From Marmoricola sp. Leaf446 (GTDB lineage: Bacteria; Actinomycetota; Actinomycetes; Propionibacteriales; Nocardioidaceae), in the NCBI RefSeq assembly GCF_001424755.1, contig NZ_LMRF01000001.1, positions 1,298,205 through 1,362,204 of the forward strand: a stretch of 64,000 bases of DNA, read 5' to 3'. Shown here in pieces: positions 1-9,500 of the stretch (positions within the stretch are counted from its first letter, which is position 1; each line of letters starts with the position of its first letter). The position numbers and the translations under genes are program-made. Below the pieces are notes generated by a model. It saw only the letters and a list, made by a program, of their open reading frames with translations. It had not been told where the DNA came from and did not search any database.

Positions 1-128
1 AACAGCGGGTTCGCGACACGCCTCACGGGAGGGTCCGGGTGTTCGGGGATCGTCCTGGGACCGGCGGTTGGCCCTGCTTGCCCGGGAGTCCTGTTGCTGT
101 GCCGGGGTCGTGGTCCCGGCGCAGCGTC

Positions 129-154
129 GGTTTCCCAAGCGACCTTGGGAAACC
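129..154. terminator. Perfect stem-loop after the GT39/GT2 operon
   Basis: An 11-bp perfect inverted repeat (GGTTTCCCAAG / CTTGGGAAACC) closes a 4-nt loop, 20 bases beyond the stop codon of the minus-strand glycosyltransferase gene. There is no strong U-tract, as is common for actinobacterial terminators. No gene is recognisable in bases 1-128. Confidence 0.6.
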
Positions 155-174
155 GCCGCCGGCCGCCGCCCCCC

Positions 175-1392
175 TCACCGCCGCACGAACACCCACAGCC
201 GCAGGGCCACGAACCGCAGCACCGTGACGGCGAGGTTGGCGGCGGTGAGCACGACGACCTCCGCGGTCGGGCCGGGGTCGGAGACGCCGTGGAGGAGGTG
301 GAGCGCGCCGGTGGTGACCGCGAGGCCGACGGCGAGGACGACCAGCCCCTGCACCTGGTGGCGTACGACGTCACGGCGACCGCGCACCCCGAAGGTGAAC
401 CGCCGGTTGGCGGCCGTGTTGGCCACCGCGGTGGCGAGCAGCGCCAGGGCGTTGGCCCACCACGGCGACATCGTGGTGCGCAGCAGCACGAACAGCAGGG
501 CGTAGGCCAGGGTCGAGGCGACGCCCACCAGCACGAACATGCCCAGCTGGAGGCCCAACCGACCCCGGCCCGCCTCGGCGCTGGTGCGGCCGAGCCGCTC
601 GCCGACCTCGCGCAGCGGCAGCGTGCCGCGCAGCAGGGCGGTGCCGAGCCGGGCCACCCCGCGCAGGTCCTCGAGCGCGGTGCGGACGAGGTCCACGCTG
701 CTGTCCGGGTCGTCGACCCAGTCGACCGGCACCTCGTGGATCCGCAGCCCGGCGCGCTCGGCCACCACCAGCAGCTCGGTGTCGAAGAACCAGGCGTCGT
801 CGCGCACCAGCGGCAGCAGCTCGCGGGCGGCGTCCTGGCGGATCGCCTTGAACCCGCACTGCGCGTCGCTGAACCGTGCCCGCAGCGCCTGCCGCAGGAC
901 CAGGTTGTAGCCGCGCGAGATCAGCTCCCGCTTGGCGCCGCGCTGCACCCGCGAGGTGCGGGCGAGCCGGGAGCCGATCGCGAGGTCGGAGTGGCCACTG
1001 ACCAGCGGGGCGACCAGGGGGAGCAGCGCCGCCAGGTCGGTGGACAGGTCGACGTCCATGTAGACGAGGACGTCGCTGGTCGAGGCGTGCCACACCCGCT
1101 TCAGCGCTCGGCCCCGGCCCTTCTCGGCCAGGTGCACCACCTCGACGTCGGCGTGGGCGTGGGCCAGGCGCCGGGCGATCAGCGCGGTCTGGTCGGTGCT
1201 GGCGTTGTCGGCGATCGTGACGCGGGCGCTCCAGGGCAGCGTCCGCAGGTGCTCCAGCACGCGGGTGACGGACGCCTCGAGCTGCGCCTCCTCGTCGTAG
1301 ACCGGGATGACCACGTCGAGCACGGTCGCCACAGCCGTGCGGTCCGATCCGGTGGGGAGCGGTCCCCCCACCGGCTCGAGCAGGGCGCTCAC
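175..1392 (-). CDS. GT2 glycosyltransferase with C-terminal GtrA-like membrane domain
   Basis: A 405-aa protein resembling dolichyl-phosphate-mannose-synthase-like GT2 enzymes, which load a polyprenyl phosphate with sugar at the cytoplasmic face. The N-terminal GT-A domain (about residues 25-260) shows VVIPVYDEE, the DNASTDQT segment, a metal-binding MDVDLS motif and QCGFKAI. About residues 275-405 form four hydrophobic helices ending in basic residues, a GtrA/DPMS-like membrane domain. The GTG start at 1392 overlaps the stop of the upstream GT39 gene by 4 nt (GTGA), implying coupled translation. The likely division of labour is that this enzyme makes the lipid-linked sugar donor and the GT39 protein transfers it outside the membrane. 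The donor sugar and acceptor cannot be read from the sequence. Confidence 0.88.
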   Translation of the reverse strand: MSALLEPVGGPLPTGSDRTAVATVLDVVIPVYDEEAQLEASVTRVLEHLRTLPWSARVTIADNASTDQTALIARRLAHAHADVEVVHLAEKGRGRALKRVWHASTSDVLVYMDVDLSTDLAALLPLVAPLVSGHSDLAIGSRLARTSRVQRGAKRELISRGYNLVLRQALRARFSDAQCGFKAIRQDAARELLPLVRDDAWFFDTELLVVAERAGLRIHEVPVDWVDDPDSSVDLVRTALEDLRGVARLGTALLRGTLPLREVGERLGRTSAEAGRGRLGLQLGMFVLVGVASTLAYALLFVLLRTTMSPWWANALALLATAVANTAANRRFTFGVRGRRDVVRHQVQGLVVLAVGLAVTTGALHLLHGVSDPGPTAEVVVLTAANLAVTVLRFVALRLWVFVRR

Positions 1393-3446
1393 CGGATCCC
1401 GGCCGCGAGGTCGTAGACGACCGTGCCGTCCACGGTCTGCGAGGCGAAGTTCTCGCTCACCCAGGTGGTGATCGCGTCGCTGCCGTCCCCACCGGGCCCG
1501 CCGCCGCTGCTCGCGATGAACCAGTGGACCTGCCCGTCGGCGACGTACTGCTGGAACTGCGCCAGCGTCGGGCTCGGGTCGCTGCCGTTGAACCCGCCGA
1601 TCGCCATCACCGGCTCCTCGCTGGCCAGCTGGTAGCCCGAGGCGTTGTTGGCGCCCACCGTGGCCGCGGCCCAGGTGTAGGCGTCGGCGTCGGTCCGGAG
1701 CAGCGCGGTCATCGCGGCCGAGGACTCGCTGGCCTCGAGCAGCCCGCCCGTGCCGCCGCCGGCCGCACCGCCGCCGGGGGTCCCGGTCGGAGCGCCAGCC
1801 GTGCCGCCGCCGGGGGTGCCGCCGGGCATCCCACCGGGCATCCCACCGGGCATCCCACCGGGCCCACCGCGGCCGCCGGGGCCGGTCGACGAGGCGGGGC
1901 CGGCGCTGGGGATCGAGCCGGTGTGGGGCGTGGCGGCGGTGCTCACGGCGTACGCCGCGGGGCCGGCCAGGCCGACGACCAGCGCGACCGAGGCGACGAC
2001 GAGCGCGATCGTGCGGGGGAGCTGGCCCAGCGCCGACAGCGCCAGCGCGGCGACCAGGCCGAGGACCAGCACGACCCACCTCAGCCACGGGACGAAGTCG
2101 CTGGTGCGGTCGAGCAGCACGAAGGCGAGCACCGAGGTCATCGCCGTCGTGGCCGAGAGCACGCCCGCGGCGACGAGCGAGGCGCGGTGCTGCCACAGCA
2201 CCCACGTGCCGGTGCCGACGAGCGCCGCGATCGCGGGGGCCAGGGCGACGGTGTAGTAGGCGTGGAAGATGCCGGCCATCAGGCTGAACGTCAGGCCGGT
2301 GACGACCAGCCAGCCGCCCCACAGCACGAGCGAGGCGAGCACCGGGGGCCGCCGGCGCACGAACCACGCCGCCGCGAGGCCGAGGACGACGGCGGCGGGG
2401 AGCAGCCAGGCCACCTGGCCGCCGACCTCGCTGCCGAACAGCCGGAACAGCCCGGTCGAGCCCCAGCCGCCACCGCCGCCGACCGACCCGGTCTCCTCGC
2501 CGTTGAGCCGGCCGAGGCCGTTGTAGCCCAGGGTGAGCTCGAGGATCGAGTTGGTCTGCGAGCCGCCGATGTAGGGACGGCTCGAGGCGGGCCACAGCTC
2601 CACGATCGCGATCCACCAGCCGCCGGCCAGCAGCATCGCGCCGAAGGCGACCAGCAGGTGCCCGACCCGCTTGCCCCACGAGGTGCGGGCGAAGAGCAGG
2701 TAGACCAGCGCCAGCGCGGGCAGCACCAGGAACGCCTGCAGCATCTTGGCCAGGAAGGCCAGGCCGACCAGGGCGCCGCCGAGGGCGACCCAGCGGACCG
2801 GACGGCCGGTGGCCCCGGCCCGGGTCTCCTCCACGGCGCGCAGGGTGGCCCCGGCGGAGCCGACGAGCAGCAGCACCAGCAGCGCGTCGGGGTTGTCGAA
2901 CCGGAACATCAGCACCGCGACCGGCGTCAGCGCCATCGTGGCGCCGGCGACGAGGCCGGCGGCCGCCGATCCCGTCGTACGCCGGACCAGCCGGTGCAGC
3001 AGCGCGATGGTGGCCACCCCCATCAGGGCCTGCGGCACCAGGATGCTCCAGCTGGAGAGCCCGAAGACCCGCACCGAGAGCGCCATCGGCCACAGCGCGA
3101 GCGGGGTCTTGTCGACGGTGATCGAGCTCGCCGCGTCGCTGGAGCCGAAGAAGAACGCCTTCCACGACTCCGACCCGGCCTGCACGGCGGCGGCGTAGAA
3201 CGAGTTGGCCCAGCCGCTGGCGCCCAGGTCCCACAGGTAGAGCAGCGCGGTGAGGCCGAGCAGCGCCAGCAGGGCCGGTCGGGCCCAGACGGGGTCGGCG
3301 TCGGGTCCGCGCCAGGCGCGGCGCAGGGCCGGGCCGGCGTCGCCGGCGCGCGGCGCGGTGCGGGAGCCCGCGGTGTCGGGCGGGGGGAGCGAGGGGGCCG
3401 GCGGGGTCGGGGCGGTCGACCGCGACAGCGTGCTGGTGGTGTCCAT
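1389..3446 (-). CDS. GT39-family (PMT/ArnT-like) polytopic glycosyltransferase
   Basis: A 685-aa protein of the GT39/ArnT type, expected to transfer a sugar from a polyprenyl-phosphate donor to an extracytoplasmic acceptor. About ten or more hydrophobic helices occupy residues 55-500. The first extracellular loop has the VDKTPLALW segment and FRFDNPDALL follows, both typical of this family. After the membrane part comes a Gly/Pro/Met-rich linker (GGMPGGMPGGMPGG, encoded by 12-bp tandem repeats near 1825-1862) and a soluble C-terminal domain (about residues 580-685). The ATG at 3446 lies 6 nt from a CACGGT -10-like box. Three 11-bp repeats upstream match those in front of the neighbouring two-component operon, suggesting control by that system. 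Confidence 0.88.
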   Translation of the reverse strand: MDTTSTLSRSTAPTPPAPSLPPPDTAGSRTAPRAGDAGPALRRAWRGPDADPVWARPALLALLGLTALLYLWDLGASGWANSFYAAAVQAGSESWKAFFFGSSDAASSITVDKTPLALWPMALSVRVFGLSSWSILVPQALMGVATIALLHRLVRRTTGSAAAGLVAGATMALTPVAVLMFRFDNPDALLVLLLVGSAGATLRAVEETRAGATGRPVRWVALGGALVGLAFLAKMLQAFLVLPALALVYLLFARTSWGKRVGHLLVAFGAMLLAGGWWIAIVELWPASSRPYIGGSQTNSILELTLGYNGLGRLNGEETGSVGGGGGWGSTGLFRLFGSEVGGQVAWLLPAAVVLGLAAAWFVRRRPPVLASLVLWGGWLVVTGLTFSLMAGIFHAYYTVALAPAIAALVGTGTWVLWQHRASLVAAGVLSATTAMTSVLAFVLLDRTSDFVPWLRWVVLVLGLVAALALSALGQLPRTIALVVASVALVVGLAGPAAYAVSTAATPHTGSIPSAGPASSTGPGGRGGPGGMPGGMPGGMPGGTPGGGTAGAPTGTPGGGAAGGGTGGLLEASESSAAMTALLRTDADAYTWAAATVGANNASGYQLASEEPVMAIGGFNGSDPSPTLAQFQQYVADGQVHWFIASSGGGPGGDGSDAITTWVSENFASQTVDGTVVYDLAAGIR

Positions 3447-3452
3447 GGGGCC

Positions 3453-3512
3453 ACCGTGCCGAGCGGGACTGCGAGGGCCGTGTGGCTCCTCTGTGCAGGT
3501 CCTGTGAGGCCC
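3453..3512 (-). promoter_or_regulatory. GT39 promoter with three 11-bp tandem repeats (predicted response-regulator site)
   Basis: On the plus strand three 11-bp units stand head to tail: GTGTGGCTCCT (3480-3490), CTGTGCAGGTC (3491-3501) and CTGTGAGGCCC (3502-3512). A minus-strand -10-like CACGGT (3458-3453) ends 6 nt before the ATG. The first repeat begins 22 bp beyond the distal edge of the -10 box, the same geometry as at 5710-5769. Direct repeats with 11-bp spacing are typical OmpR/PhoB-family sites; the assignment to the neighbouring regulator is inferred. Confidence 0.55.
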
Positions 3513-3524
3513 GGCGCGGGGACG

Positions 3525-4955
3525 TCAGCGGGGGAGCGACACCACGAAGGTCGTGCTCCCGGGACGCGACTCCACCTCGACGGTGCCGTGGTGGGCCTCC
3601 GCGATGGCCGCGACGAGCGAGAGCCCGAGCCCGGCGCCGCCGGAGGACCGGGTGCGCGAGGAGTCACCGCGGGTGAACCGCTCGAACGCCTGCGACACCA
3701 GCGCGGGCGGGAGCCCGGGCCCGTCGTCGTGCACCGTGACCCGCACCCGGTCGCCGGCCACCGCGGCCCCGACGGTCACGGTCGTGCCCGGCGGGGTGTG
3801 GGCGCGGGCGTTGCCCAGCAGGTTGCGCACCACCTGGTGCAGCCGGTCGACGTCGCCGGTCAGGGTCACCGGCTCGTCGGGCAGGTCGAGGCGCCAGTGG
3901 TGGTCGGGGGCGAGCACCCGGGCGTCGGTGACCGACTCCAGCAGCAGCAGCGTCACGTCGACCTCGGCGCGCTCCAGCGGGCGCCCGGAGTCGAGCCGGG
4001 CCAGCAGCAGCAGGTCCTCGACCAGGGCGGACATCCGGTCGGTCTCGGTCTCGACCTTGGTCAGCGCCCCGGAGAGCGCGACCGGGTCGTCCGGCGTGCG
4101 GCGCGACAGCTCGGCGTACCCGTGGATCGTGGCCAGCGGCGTCCGCAGCTCGTGCGAGGCGTCGGCGACGAACTGCCGCACCTGCTGCTCGCTGCGGTGC
4201 CGCGCGCCCAGCGAGGACTCCACGTGCACCAGGAGGCTGTTGAGCGCCGCCCCGACCCGGCCGACCTCGGTGCGCTCGTCGGTCAGGTGGGTGGGGACCC
4301 GGTCGTCGAGCGCGATCTCGCCCGAGGACAGCGGCAGGTGCGAGACCCGGTCGGCGGTGGCGGCGACCTCGTTGAGCGGGCGCAGCTGGCGGCGTACGAC
4401 GACGGTGCCGAGGCCCGCGGCCAGCCCGAGGCCGAGCAGGATCAGCAGCGCCTCGTAGCCCACGAGCGTGGCGACCGTCTCGTCGACCTCGCGGGTGGGC
4501 AACCCGTTGACCGCGGTGGTGCCGTCGGCCTGCGTCGAGGCCGCGACCCGGTAGGACCCGACGCCGGGGAGGTCGACGTGGTGCACCTCCCCGTCGGCGG
4601 GCACGTCGCCGAGGATGCCAAGCGCACGGGTCGAGAGCTCCCGCCGGCCGCCCAGCTCCCGGGTCAGCACCGCCCCGAAGGAGCCCGTCGGGCTGTCGAG
4701 GACCGACACGAGGGTGCCGGGCGCCTGGTTGCGCTGGTCGGGCCCCGGTCCCGGGCCGCCTCCGTCGCCGTCCCGGTCGGCGTAGGGACCGGGCCCGAGC
4801 CGCTGCACCGACGCGCGGACGTCGCCGTCGAGACGGTCCAGCAGCGAGGACCGGATCGCCAGCGTGGTGATCGCGGCGATGAGCAACGACACCGCCGCCA
4901 CGAGGGCGACGGCGGTGACGACGAGGCGGGCGGTGAGCGTCCGCGGCGTACGCAT
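3525..4955 (-). CDS. Two-component sensor histidine kinase (HAMP-HisKA-HATPase)
   Basis: A 476-aa class I membrane kinase. Transmembrane helix 1 spans about residues 8-32. An extracytoplasmic sensor region of roughly 120 residues contains a Gly/Pro/Asp-rich stretch (DGDGGGPGPGPD). Helix 2 is near residues 165-188, followed by a HAMP linker. The phosphoacceptor box DASHELRTPL carries His268, and the ATP-binding region shows RNLLGNARAHT (N box), DDGPGL (G1) and GGAGLGLSL (G2). The start codon lies one base after the stop of the response-regulator gene, so the two form one operon. The stimulus is unknown. Shared upstream repeats point to envelope glycosylation genes as targets. Confidence 0.93.
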   Translation of the reverse strand: MRTPRTLTARLVVTAVALVAAVSLLIAAITTLAIRSSLLDRLDGDVRASVQRLGPGPYADRDGDGGGPGPGPDQRNQAPGTLVSVLDSPTGSFGAVLTRELGGRRELSTRALGILGDVPADGEVHHVDLPGVGSYRVAASTQADGTTAVNGLPTREVDETVATLVGYEALLILLGLGLAAGLGTVVVRRQLRPLNEVAATADRVSHLPLSSGEIALDDRVPTHLTDERTEVGRVGAALNSLLVHVESSLGARHRSEQQVRQFVADASHELRTPLATIHGYAELSRRTPDDPVALSGALTKVETETDRMSALVEDLLLLARLDSGRPLERAEVDVTLLLLESVTDARVLAPDHHWRLDLPDEPVTLTGDVDRLHQVVRNLLGNARAHTPPGTTVTVGAAVAGDRVRVTVHDDGPGLPPALVSQAFERFTRGDSSRTRSSGGAGLGLSLVAAIAEAHHGTVEVESRPGSTTFVVSLPR

Positions 4956-4956
4956 C

Positions 4957-5703
4957 TCAGCCGGCGTCCGCGGCGGCGGCCTCGACCGGCTTCAGGACGT
5001 AGCCGGCGCCCCGCATGGTGTGGATCATCGGGGCCCGACCGGCGTCGATCTTCTTGCGCAGGTAGGAGATGTAGAGCTCGACCACGTTGGCCTGGCCGCC
5101 GAAGTCGTAGTTCCACACCCGGTCGAGGATCTGGGCCTTGCTCAGCACGCGGCGCGGGTTGCGCATCAGGAACCGCAGCAGCTCGAACTCGGTGGCCGTC
5201 AGGCTGATCTCGGTGCCGCCGCGGCTGACCTCGTGGCTGTCCTCGTCGAGGCTGAGGTCGCCGACGGTCAGCGTCGAGTCGCTGCGCGCCTGCTGCGCGC
5301 CGGCGCGCCGCATCAGCGCCCGCAGCCGGGCCACCACCTCCTCCAGCGAGAACGGCTTGGTGACGTAGTCGTCGCCGCCCGCCGTGAGCCCGGCGACGCG
5401 GTCCTCCACCGAGTCGCGGGCGGTCAGGAACAGCACGGGCACGTCGGCCGCGTCGGTGCGCATCCGGCGCAGCACCTCCATGCCGTCGAAGTCGGGCAGC
5501 ATCATGTCCAGCACCACCGAGTCGGGGCGGAACCGCTTGGCCGCCGCGACGGCCCTGGAGCCGGTCAGGGCGACCTCGACGTCCCAGCCCTCGTAGCGCA
5601 ACGCCATCCGGAGCAGCTCGGCGATGTTCTCCTCGTCGTCGACGACGAGCACCCGCAGCGGCGAGCCGTCGGGACGGGTGAGGTCGGGGGAGCCGTTCTT
5701 CAT
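4957..5703 (-). CDS. OmpR/PhoB-family response regulator
   Basis: A 248-aa transcription factor. The receiver domain (about residues 15-130) has the acidic pair DDEE, phosphoacceptor Asp66 in VVLDMMLPDFDGM, the TAR segment and the KPF lysine motif. The C-terminal winged helix (about residues 145-238) has the usual EFELLRFLMRNPRRVLSK and RGAGYVL segments. It overlaps nothing but directly precedes the kinase gene. Tandem 11-bp repeats occupy its own promoter (5711-5769), the GT39 promoter and the front of the divergent membrane-protein gene, suggesting autoregulation and a small local regulon. It resembles the MprA/TcrX group, but no orthology is claimed. Confidence 0.93.
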   Translation of the reverse strand: MKNGSPDLTRPDGSPLRVLVVDDEENIAELLRMALRYEGWDVEVALTGSRAVAAAKRFRPDSVVLDMMLPDFDGMEVLRRMRTDAADVPVLFLTARDSVEDRVAGLTAGGDDYVTKPFSLEEVVARLRALMRRAGAQQARSDSTLTVGDLSLDEDSHEVSRGGTEISLTATEFELLRFLMRNPRRVLSKAQILDRVWNYDFGGQANVVELYISYLRKKIDAGRAPMIHTMRGAGYVLKPVEAAAADAG

Positions 5704-5709
5704 GACTCC

Positions 5710-5769
5710 ACTGTGAAGGGGCTGTCCGGCGTGAGTCCATGAACACGCTGTGCATCACCTGTGAACGTC
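5710..5769 (-). promoter_or_regulatory. Autoregulatory region of the response regulator: 11-bp repeats
   Basis: Plus-strand units CTGTGAAGGGG (5711) and CTGTCCGGCGT (5722) are spaced 11 bp. A second array has CCATGAACACG (5737), CTGTGCATCAC (5748) and CTGTGAACGTC (5759), also spaced 11 bp. A minus-strand -10-like CACAGT (5715-5710) lies 6 nt from the ATG at 5703. The 5737 array begins 22 bp from the distal edge of the -10 box, exactly as at the GT39 promoter. Confidence 0.55.
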
Positions 5770-5784
5770 GGCCAGGACCCGCAG

Positions 5785-5817
5785 GTCGCGGCCAGCGTCG
5801 TCACAGTGCCCTGACAG
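5785..5817 (+). promoter_or_regulatory. 11-bp repeats in front of the membrane-protein gene at 5841
   Basis: Read on the minus strand, away from the plus-strand gene at 5841, there are units CTGTCAGGGCA (from 5817), CTGTGACGACG (from 5806) and a weaker CTGGCCGCGAC (from 5795), again in 11-bp phase. This is the same motif as at the GT39 and response-regulator promoters, in the orientation expected for a divergently transcribed target. Confidence 0.45.
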
Positions 5818-5840
5818 GTAGGGCGGCGACGGTGCCTGGC

Positions 5841-6446
5841 ATGAACGACGACACCCAGCCCCAGCGTCCTGTCCCCCCGGGCGAGCGACCCGGCCCCGCG
5901 TCCGCCGGGCCCGACCCGACCGTCTCGCTCCCCGCAGGCAGCTATCCCGCCGACGAGCGACCGACCGCCCCCGCGGCCCGTGCGGGGCGGCTGCAGCAGC
6001 TCAAGGGCTGGCGCGGCGCGGCCGTCGTCGGCGCCGCGGCGGTGATCCTCGGCTCCGCCGGCGGCGTCGCCATCGCGGCGGCCGGCAACGGTGCGGACGG
6101 AGCCGACGGCACCGGCGCCCGGGGCGGCCCCGGTCAGGGCCAGGGCCTCGGCGGGTACGGCGCTCCGGGCTACGGCACCGACGGTCGGCCCGGAGCCGGT
6201 CCCGGCCAGGGCGCCGGAGGCGGCCCGGAGGGTGCCGACGGCTGTAACGGGGACGGCGACGGGGACGGGGACGGGGACGGCGACCACGGTCACGGCCCAC
6301 GTGGGGACGGGGACGGCGACGGCCCGCCGGCGCCCCCGCAGGGAGCGCCGGACGGACCCCGGGGCGAGGCCCCCGACGGCACGCCCCAGCCGCCGAGCGA
6401 GCCGCCGAGCGGGTCGCCGAGCGGGGCGTCCGACCCGACCACCTAG
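5841..6446 (+). CDS. Single-pass membrane protein with Gly/Asp/Pro-rich outer region, unknown function
   Basis: A 201-aa protein of no recognised family. Residues 1-55 are Pro/Gln-rich and probably cytoplasmic. A helix with an Ala/Gly/Val core (about residues 58-82, AAVVGAAAVILGSAGGVAIAA) follows. The remaining 120 residues are low complexity: Gly-rich, then GDGDGDGDGD, then Pro/Ser/Gly with PPSEPPSGSPSGAS. The ATG at 5841 is preferred over upstream in-frame codons because the hydrophobic segment and the regulatory repeats then fall in sensible places. It is divergent from the two-component operon and shares its repeat motif. The Ser/Thr/Pro-rich tail could be an acceptor for the nearby GT39 enzyme; this is only a hypothesis. 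Confidence 0.65.
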   Translation: MNDDTQPQRPVPPGERPGPASAGPDPTVSLPAGSYPADERPTAPAARAGRLQQLKGWRGAAVVGAAAVILGSAGGVAIAAAGNGADGADGTGARGGPGQGQGLGGYGAPGYGTDGRPGAGPGQGAGGGPEGADGCNGDGDGDGDGDGDHGHGPRGDGDGDGPPAPPQGAPDGPRGEAPDGTPQPPSEPPSGSPSGASDPTT

Positions 6447-6457
6447 GCCTTCACGAC

Positions 6458-6501
6458 GACGGGCACGGCCTCCCGGTTGGGCCTGGGAGGCCGCGCCCGT
6501 C
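6458..6501. terminator. Long hairpin between the 5841 gene and hrpA
   Basis: The arms GACGGGC-A-CGGCCTCCC and GGGAGGCCG-C-GCCCGTC pair over 16 bp with a single A/C mismatch around a 10-nt loop, 12 bases after the TAG stop of the upstream gene. There is no U-tract. It should stop read-through into hrpA. Confidence 0.6.
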
Positions 6502-6515
6502 AGACTGGTGGGGCT

Positions 6516-9500
6516 GTGCGCCTCCACTTCCCTCCCGACCTCCCCGTCTCGGGCCGACGCGACGACATCGCGGCCGCGATCCGCGACCACCAGGTCGTCG
6601 TGGTCGCCGGCGAGACCGGATCGGGCAAGACCACCCAGCTGCCCAAGATCGCGCTGGCGCTCGGCCGTGGCGACCCCTCGGCGAAGGGCGGTGGCCTGAT
6701 CGGCCACACCCAGCCGCGGCGGATCGCCGCGCGCAGCGTCGCCGAGCGAATCGCCGAGGAGCTCGGCACCGAGCTCGGCGAGACCGTGGGCTACCAGGTC
6801 CGGTTCACCGACAAGACCTCGAAGCAGAGCCGGGTCAAGGTGATGACCGACGGCATCCTGCTGGCCGAGCTGCAGCACGACCGCGACCTGCGCCGCTACG
6901 ACACCCTGATCATCGACGAGGCGCACGAGCGCAGCCTCAACATCGACTTCATCCTCGGCTACCTCCGACGGCTGCTCCCGCGCCGACCGGACCTCAAGGT
7001 CGTCATCACCTCGGCGACCATCGACCCCGAGCGGTTCGCGCAGCACTTCGCCGCCGTCGACGGCACCCCGGCCCCGATCATCGAGGTCTCGGGCCGCACC
7101 TACCCCGTCGAGGTCCGCTACCAGCCCCTGGTCGAGGAGTCCTACGACGACGACGAGGGTGAGCCCGTCCAGCGCGACCAGACCGAGGCGATCCGCGACG
7201 CCGTCTCCGAGCTGGTCCGCGACACCCCCGGCGACGTGCTGGTCTTCCTGCCCGGCGAGCGCGAGATCCGCGACACCGCGGACGCGCTCGCCGACCTCGC
7301 CGAGGGGCCGCGCGCGGTGCGGGGCGGCTTCGACGTGGTCCCGCTCTACTCCCGCCTCTCCGGCGCCGAGCAGCACCGCGTGTTCGAGCGGCACACCCGC
7401 CGGCGCGTGGTGCTCTCGACCAACGTCGCCGAGACCTCCCTGACCGTGCCCGGCATCACCGGGGTCGTCGACACCGGCCTCGCGCGCATCAGCCGGTGGT
7501 CGACCCGCACCAAGGTGCAGCGGCTGCCCATCGAGGCGATCAGCCAGGCGAGCGCCCAGCAGCGCTCCGGCCGGTGCGGCCGCGTCGAGGCGGGCGTGGC
7601 GATCCGGCTCTACAGCCAGGAGGACTTCGAGTCGCGCCCGGAGTTCACCGAGCCCGAGATCCTGCGCACCTCGCTGGCGAGCGTGATCCTGCAGATGACC
7701 TCGCTGGGGCTGGGCCAGGTCGAGCGGTTCCCGTTCGTGGAGCCACCCGACACGAGGGCGGTGCGGGCCGGCGTACAGCTGCTGGAGGAGCTCGGGGCGC
7801 TGGTCCCGACGGGCTCGACCGGCGGGGGAGGGGGCCGCGGGGGGCGCGGACCGCGGCTGACCCGGACCGGGCGGTCGCTGGCACGGCTGCCGATCGACCC
7901 GCGGCTGGCGCGGATGATCCTGGAGGCCGACCGGCTCGGCTGCCTGCGGGAGGTGCTGGTCATCACCGCCGCGCTGTCCATCCAGGACCCGCGCGAGCGG
8001 CCGGTCGAGCACCGTGCCCACGCCGACCAGCTGCACGCCCGGTTCCGCGACCCGCGCTCGGACTTCCTGACCTGGCTGAACCTGTGGCGCCACCTCAAGG
8101 CGCGGCAGGCCGAGATGGGCTCGAGCGCGTTCCGGCGGCTGTGCCGCGAGGAGCACCTCAACTACCTGCGGGTGCGCGAGTGGCAGGACTTCGAGTCACA
8201 GCTGCGCCAGGTCGCCAAGCAGGTCGGTCTGACCCCCGGCCGGGCGGCGGGCCCCGACGACCCCGTCGACGACGACGCCGTCCACCAGGCGCTGCTGTCC
8301 GGGCTGCTGAGCCACATCGGGCTGCGGGACTCCGAGAAGCGCGACTACCTGGGCGCACGCGGCACGCGGTTCTCGATCTTCCCCGGCTCGGGACTGTTCA
8401 AGAAGCAGCCCGACCTCGTGATGGCGGCCGAGCTGGTCGAGACCTCGCGGCTCTACGCCCGCCAGAACGCCGCGATCGATCCCGTGTGGGCCGAGCGGCT
8501 GGCCGGCGACCTGGTGTCGCGCCAGCTCGGCGAGCCGCACTGGTCGAGCAAGCGGGAGGCGGCGATGGCCCACGAGCGGGTCACGCTGTACGGCGTACCG
8601 CTCGTCGCCGACCGGCTCGTGGCCCTCGGCACCCGCGACCCCGTGCACGCCCGGGAGCTGTTCATCCGGCACGCGCTCGTGCAGGACGAGTGGCGCTCGC
8701 GGCACAAGTTCTTCGAGACCAACCGGCAGCTGCTCGACGAGGCGGCCGAGCTGGAGAACCGTGCCCGCCGGCGCGACATCGTGGTCGACGAGGACACCCT
8801 CTACGACTTCTACGACGCCCGGATCCCGGCCGAGGTCGTCTCGGGCGGCCACTTCGACGGCTGGTGGAAGCAGGAGCGGCGGCGCCGTCCCGACCTGCTG
8901 ACCTTCGACCCCGACATGCTCGTCCACGACACCGCCGGCGAGGTGACCGGCCGCGACTTCCCCGACGCGTGGCAGGAGGGTCCGCTGACCTTCTCGCTGA
9001 GCTACCACTTCGAGCCCGGCTCCGACGACGACGGCGTCACCGTCGACGTGCCCCTGGCCACCCTCAACGCCGTGGGTCCGGCGCCCTTCACCTGGAACGT
9101 CCCCGGCCTGCGCCACGAGCTGGTGACCGCGCTGATCCGCTCGCTGCCCAAGCAGCTGCGGGTCAACTTCGTGCCGGCGCCCGACTTCGCGCGGCGGTTC
9201 CTCGACGCGGCGCCGCCCGGCGAGGAGGACCTGCTCGACGCGCTGTCGCGGCAGCTGCGGTCGATGACCGGGGTGCACGTGCCCCGCGACGCCTGGGACC
9301 TCGCCAAGGTGCCCGCCCACCTGCGACCCACCTTCCGGGTGCTCGACGAGGACGCCCGCGAGGTCGCCGTCGGCAAGGACCTCGAGGCGCTCAAGACGCC
9401 GCTCCGGCCGTCCTTCGACGCCGCCGTCCAGCAGGTCGCGTCGGAGTCCGGCATCAACGCGACCGGCCGGACCCGCTGGAGCTTCGGCACCGTCGAGACG

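Noticed and set aside
1524-5207. Very long plus-strand open frame (over 1,200 codons) opposite the glycosyltransferase and kinase genes
   Set aside because: It is a high-GC shadow: the translation is Gln/Gly/Arg/His-rich without domains, while the minus strand encodes clear GT39 and histidine-kinase proteins.
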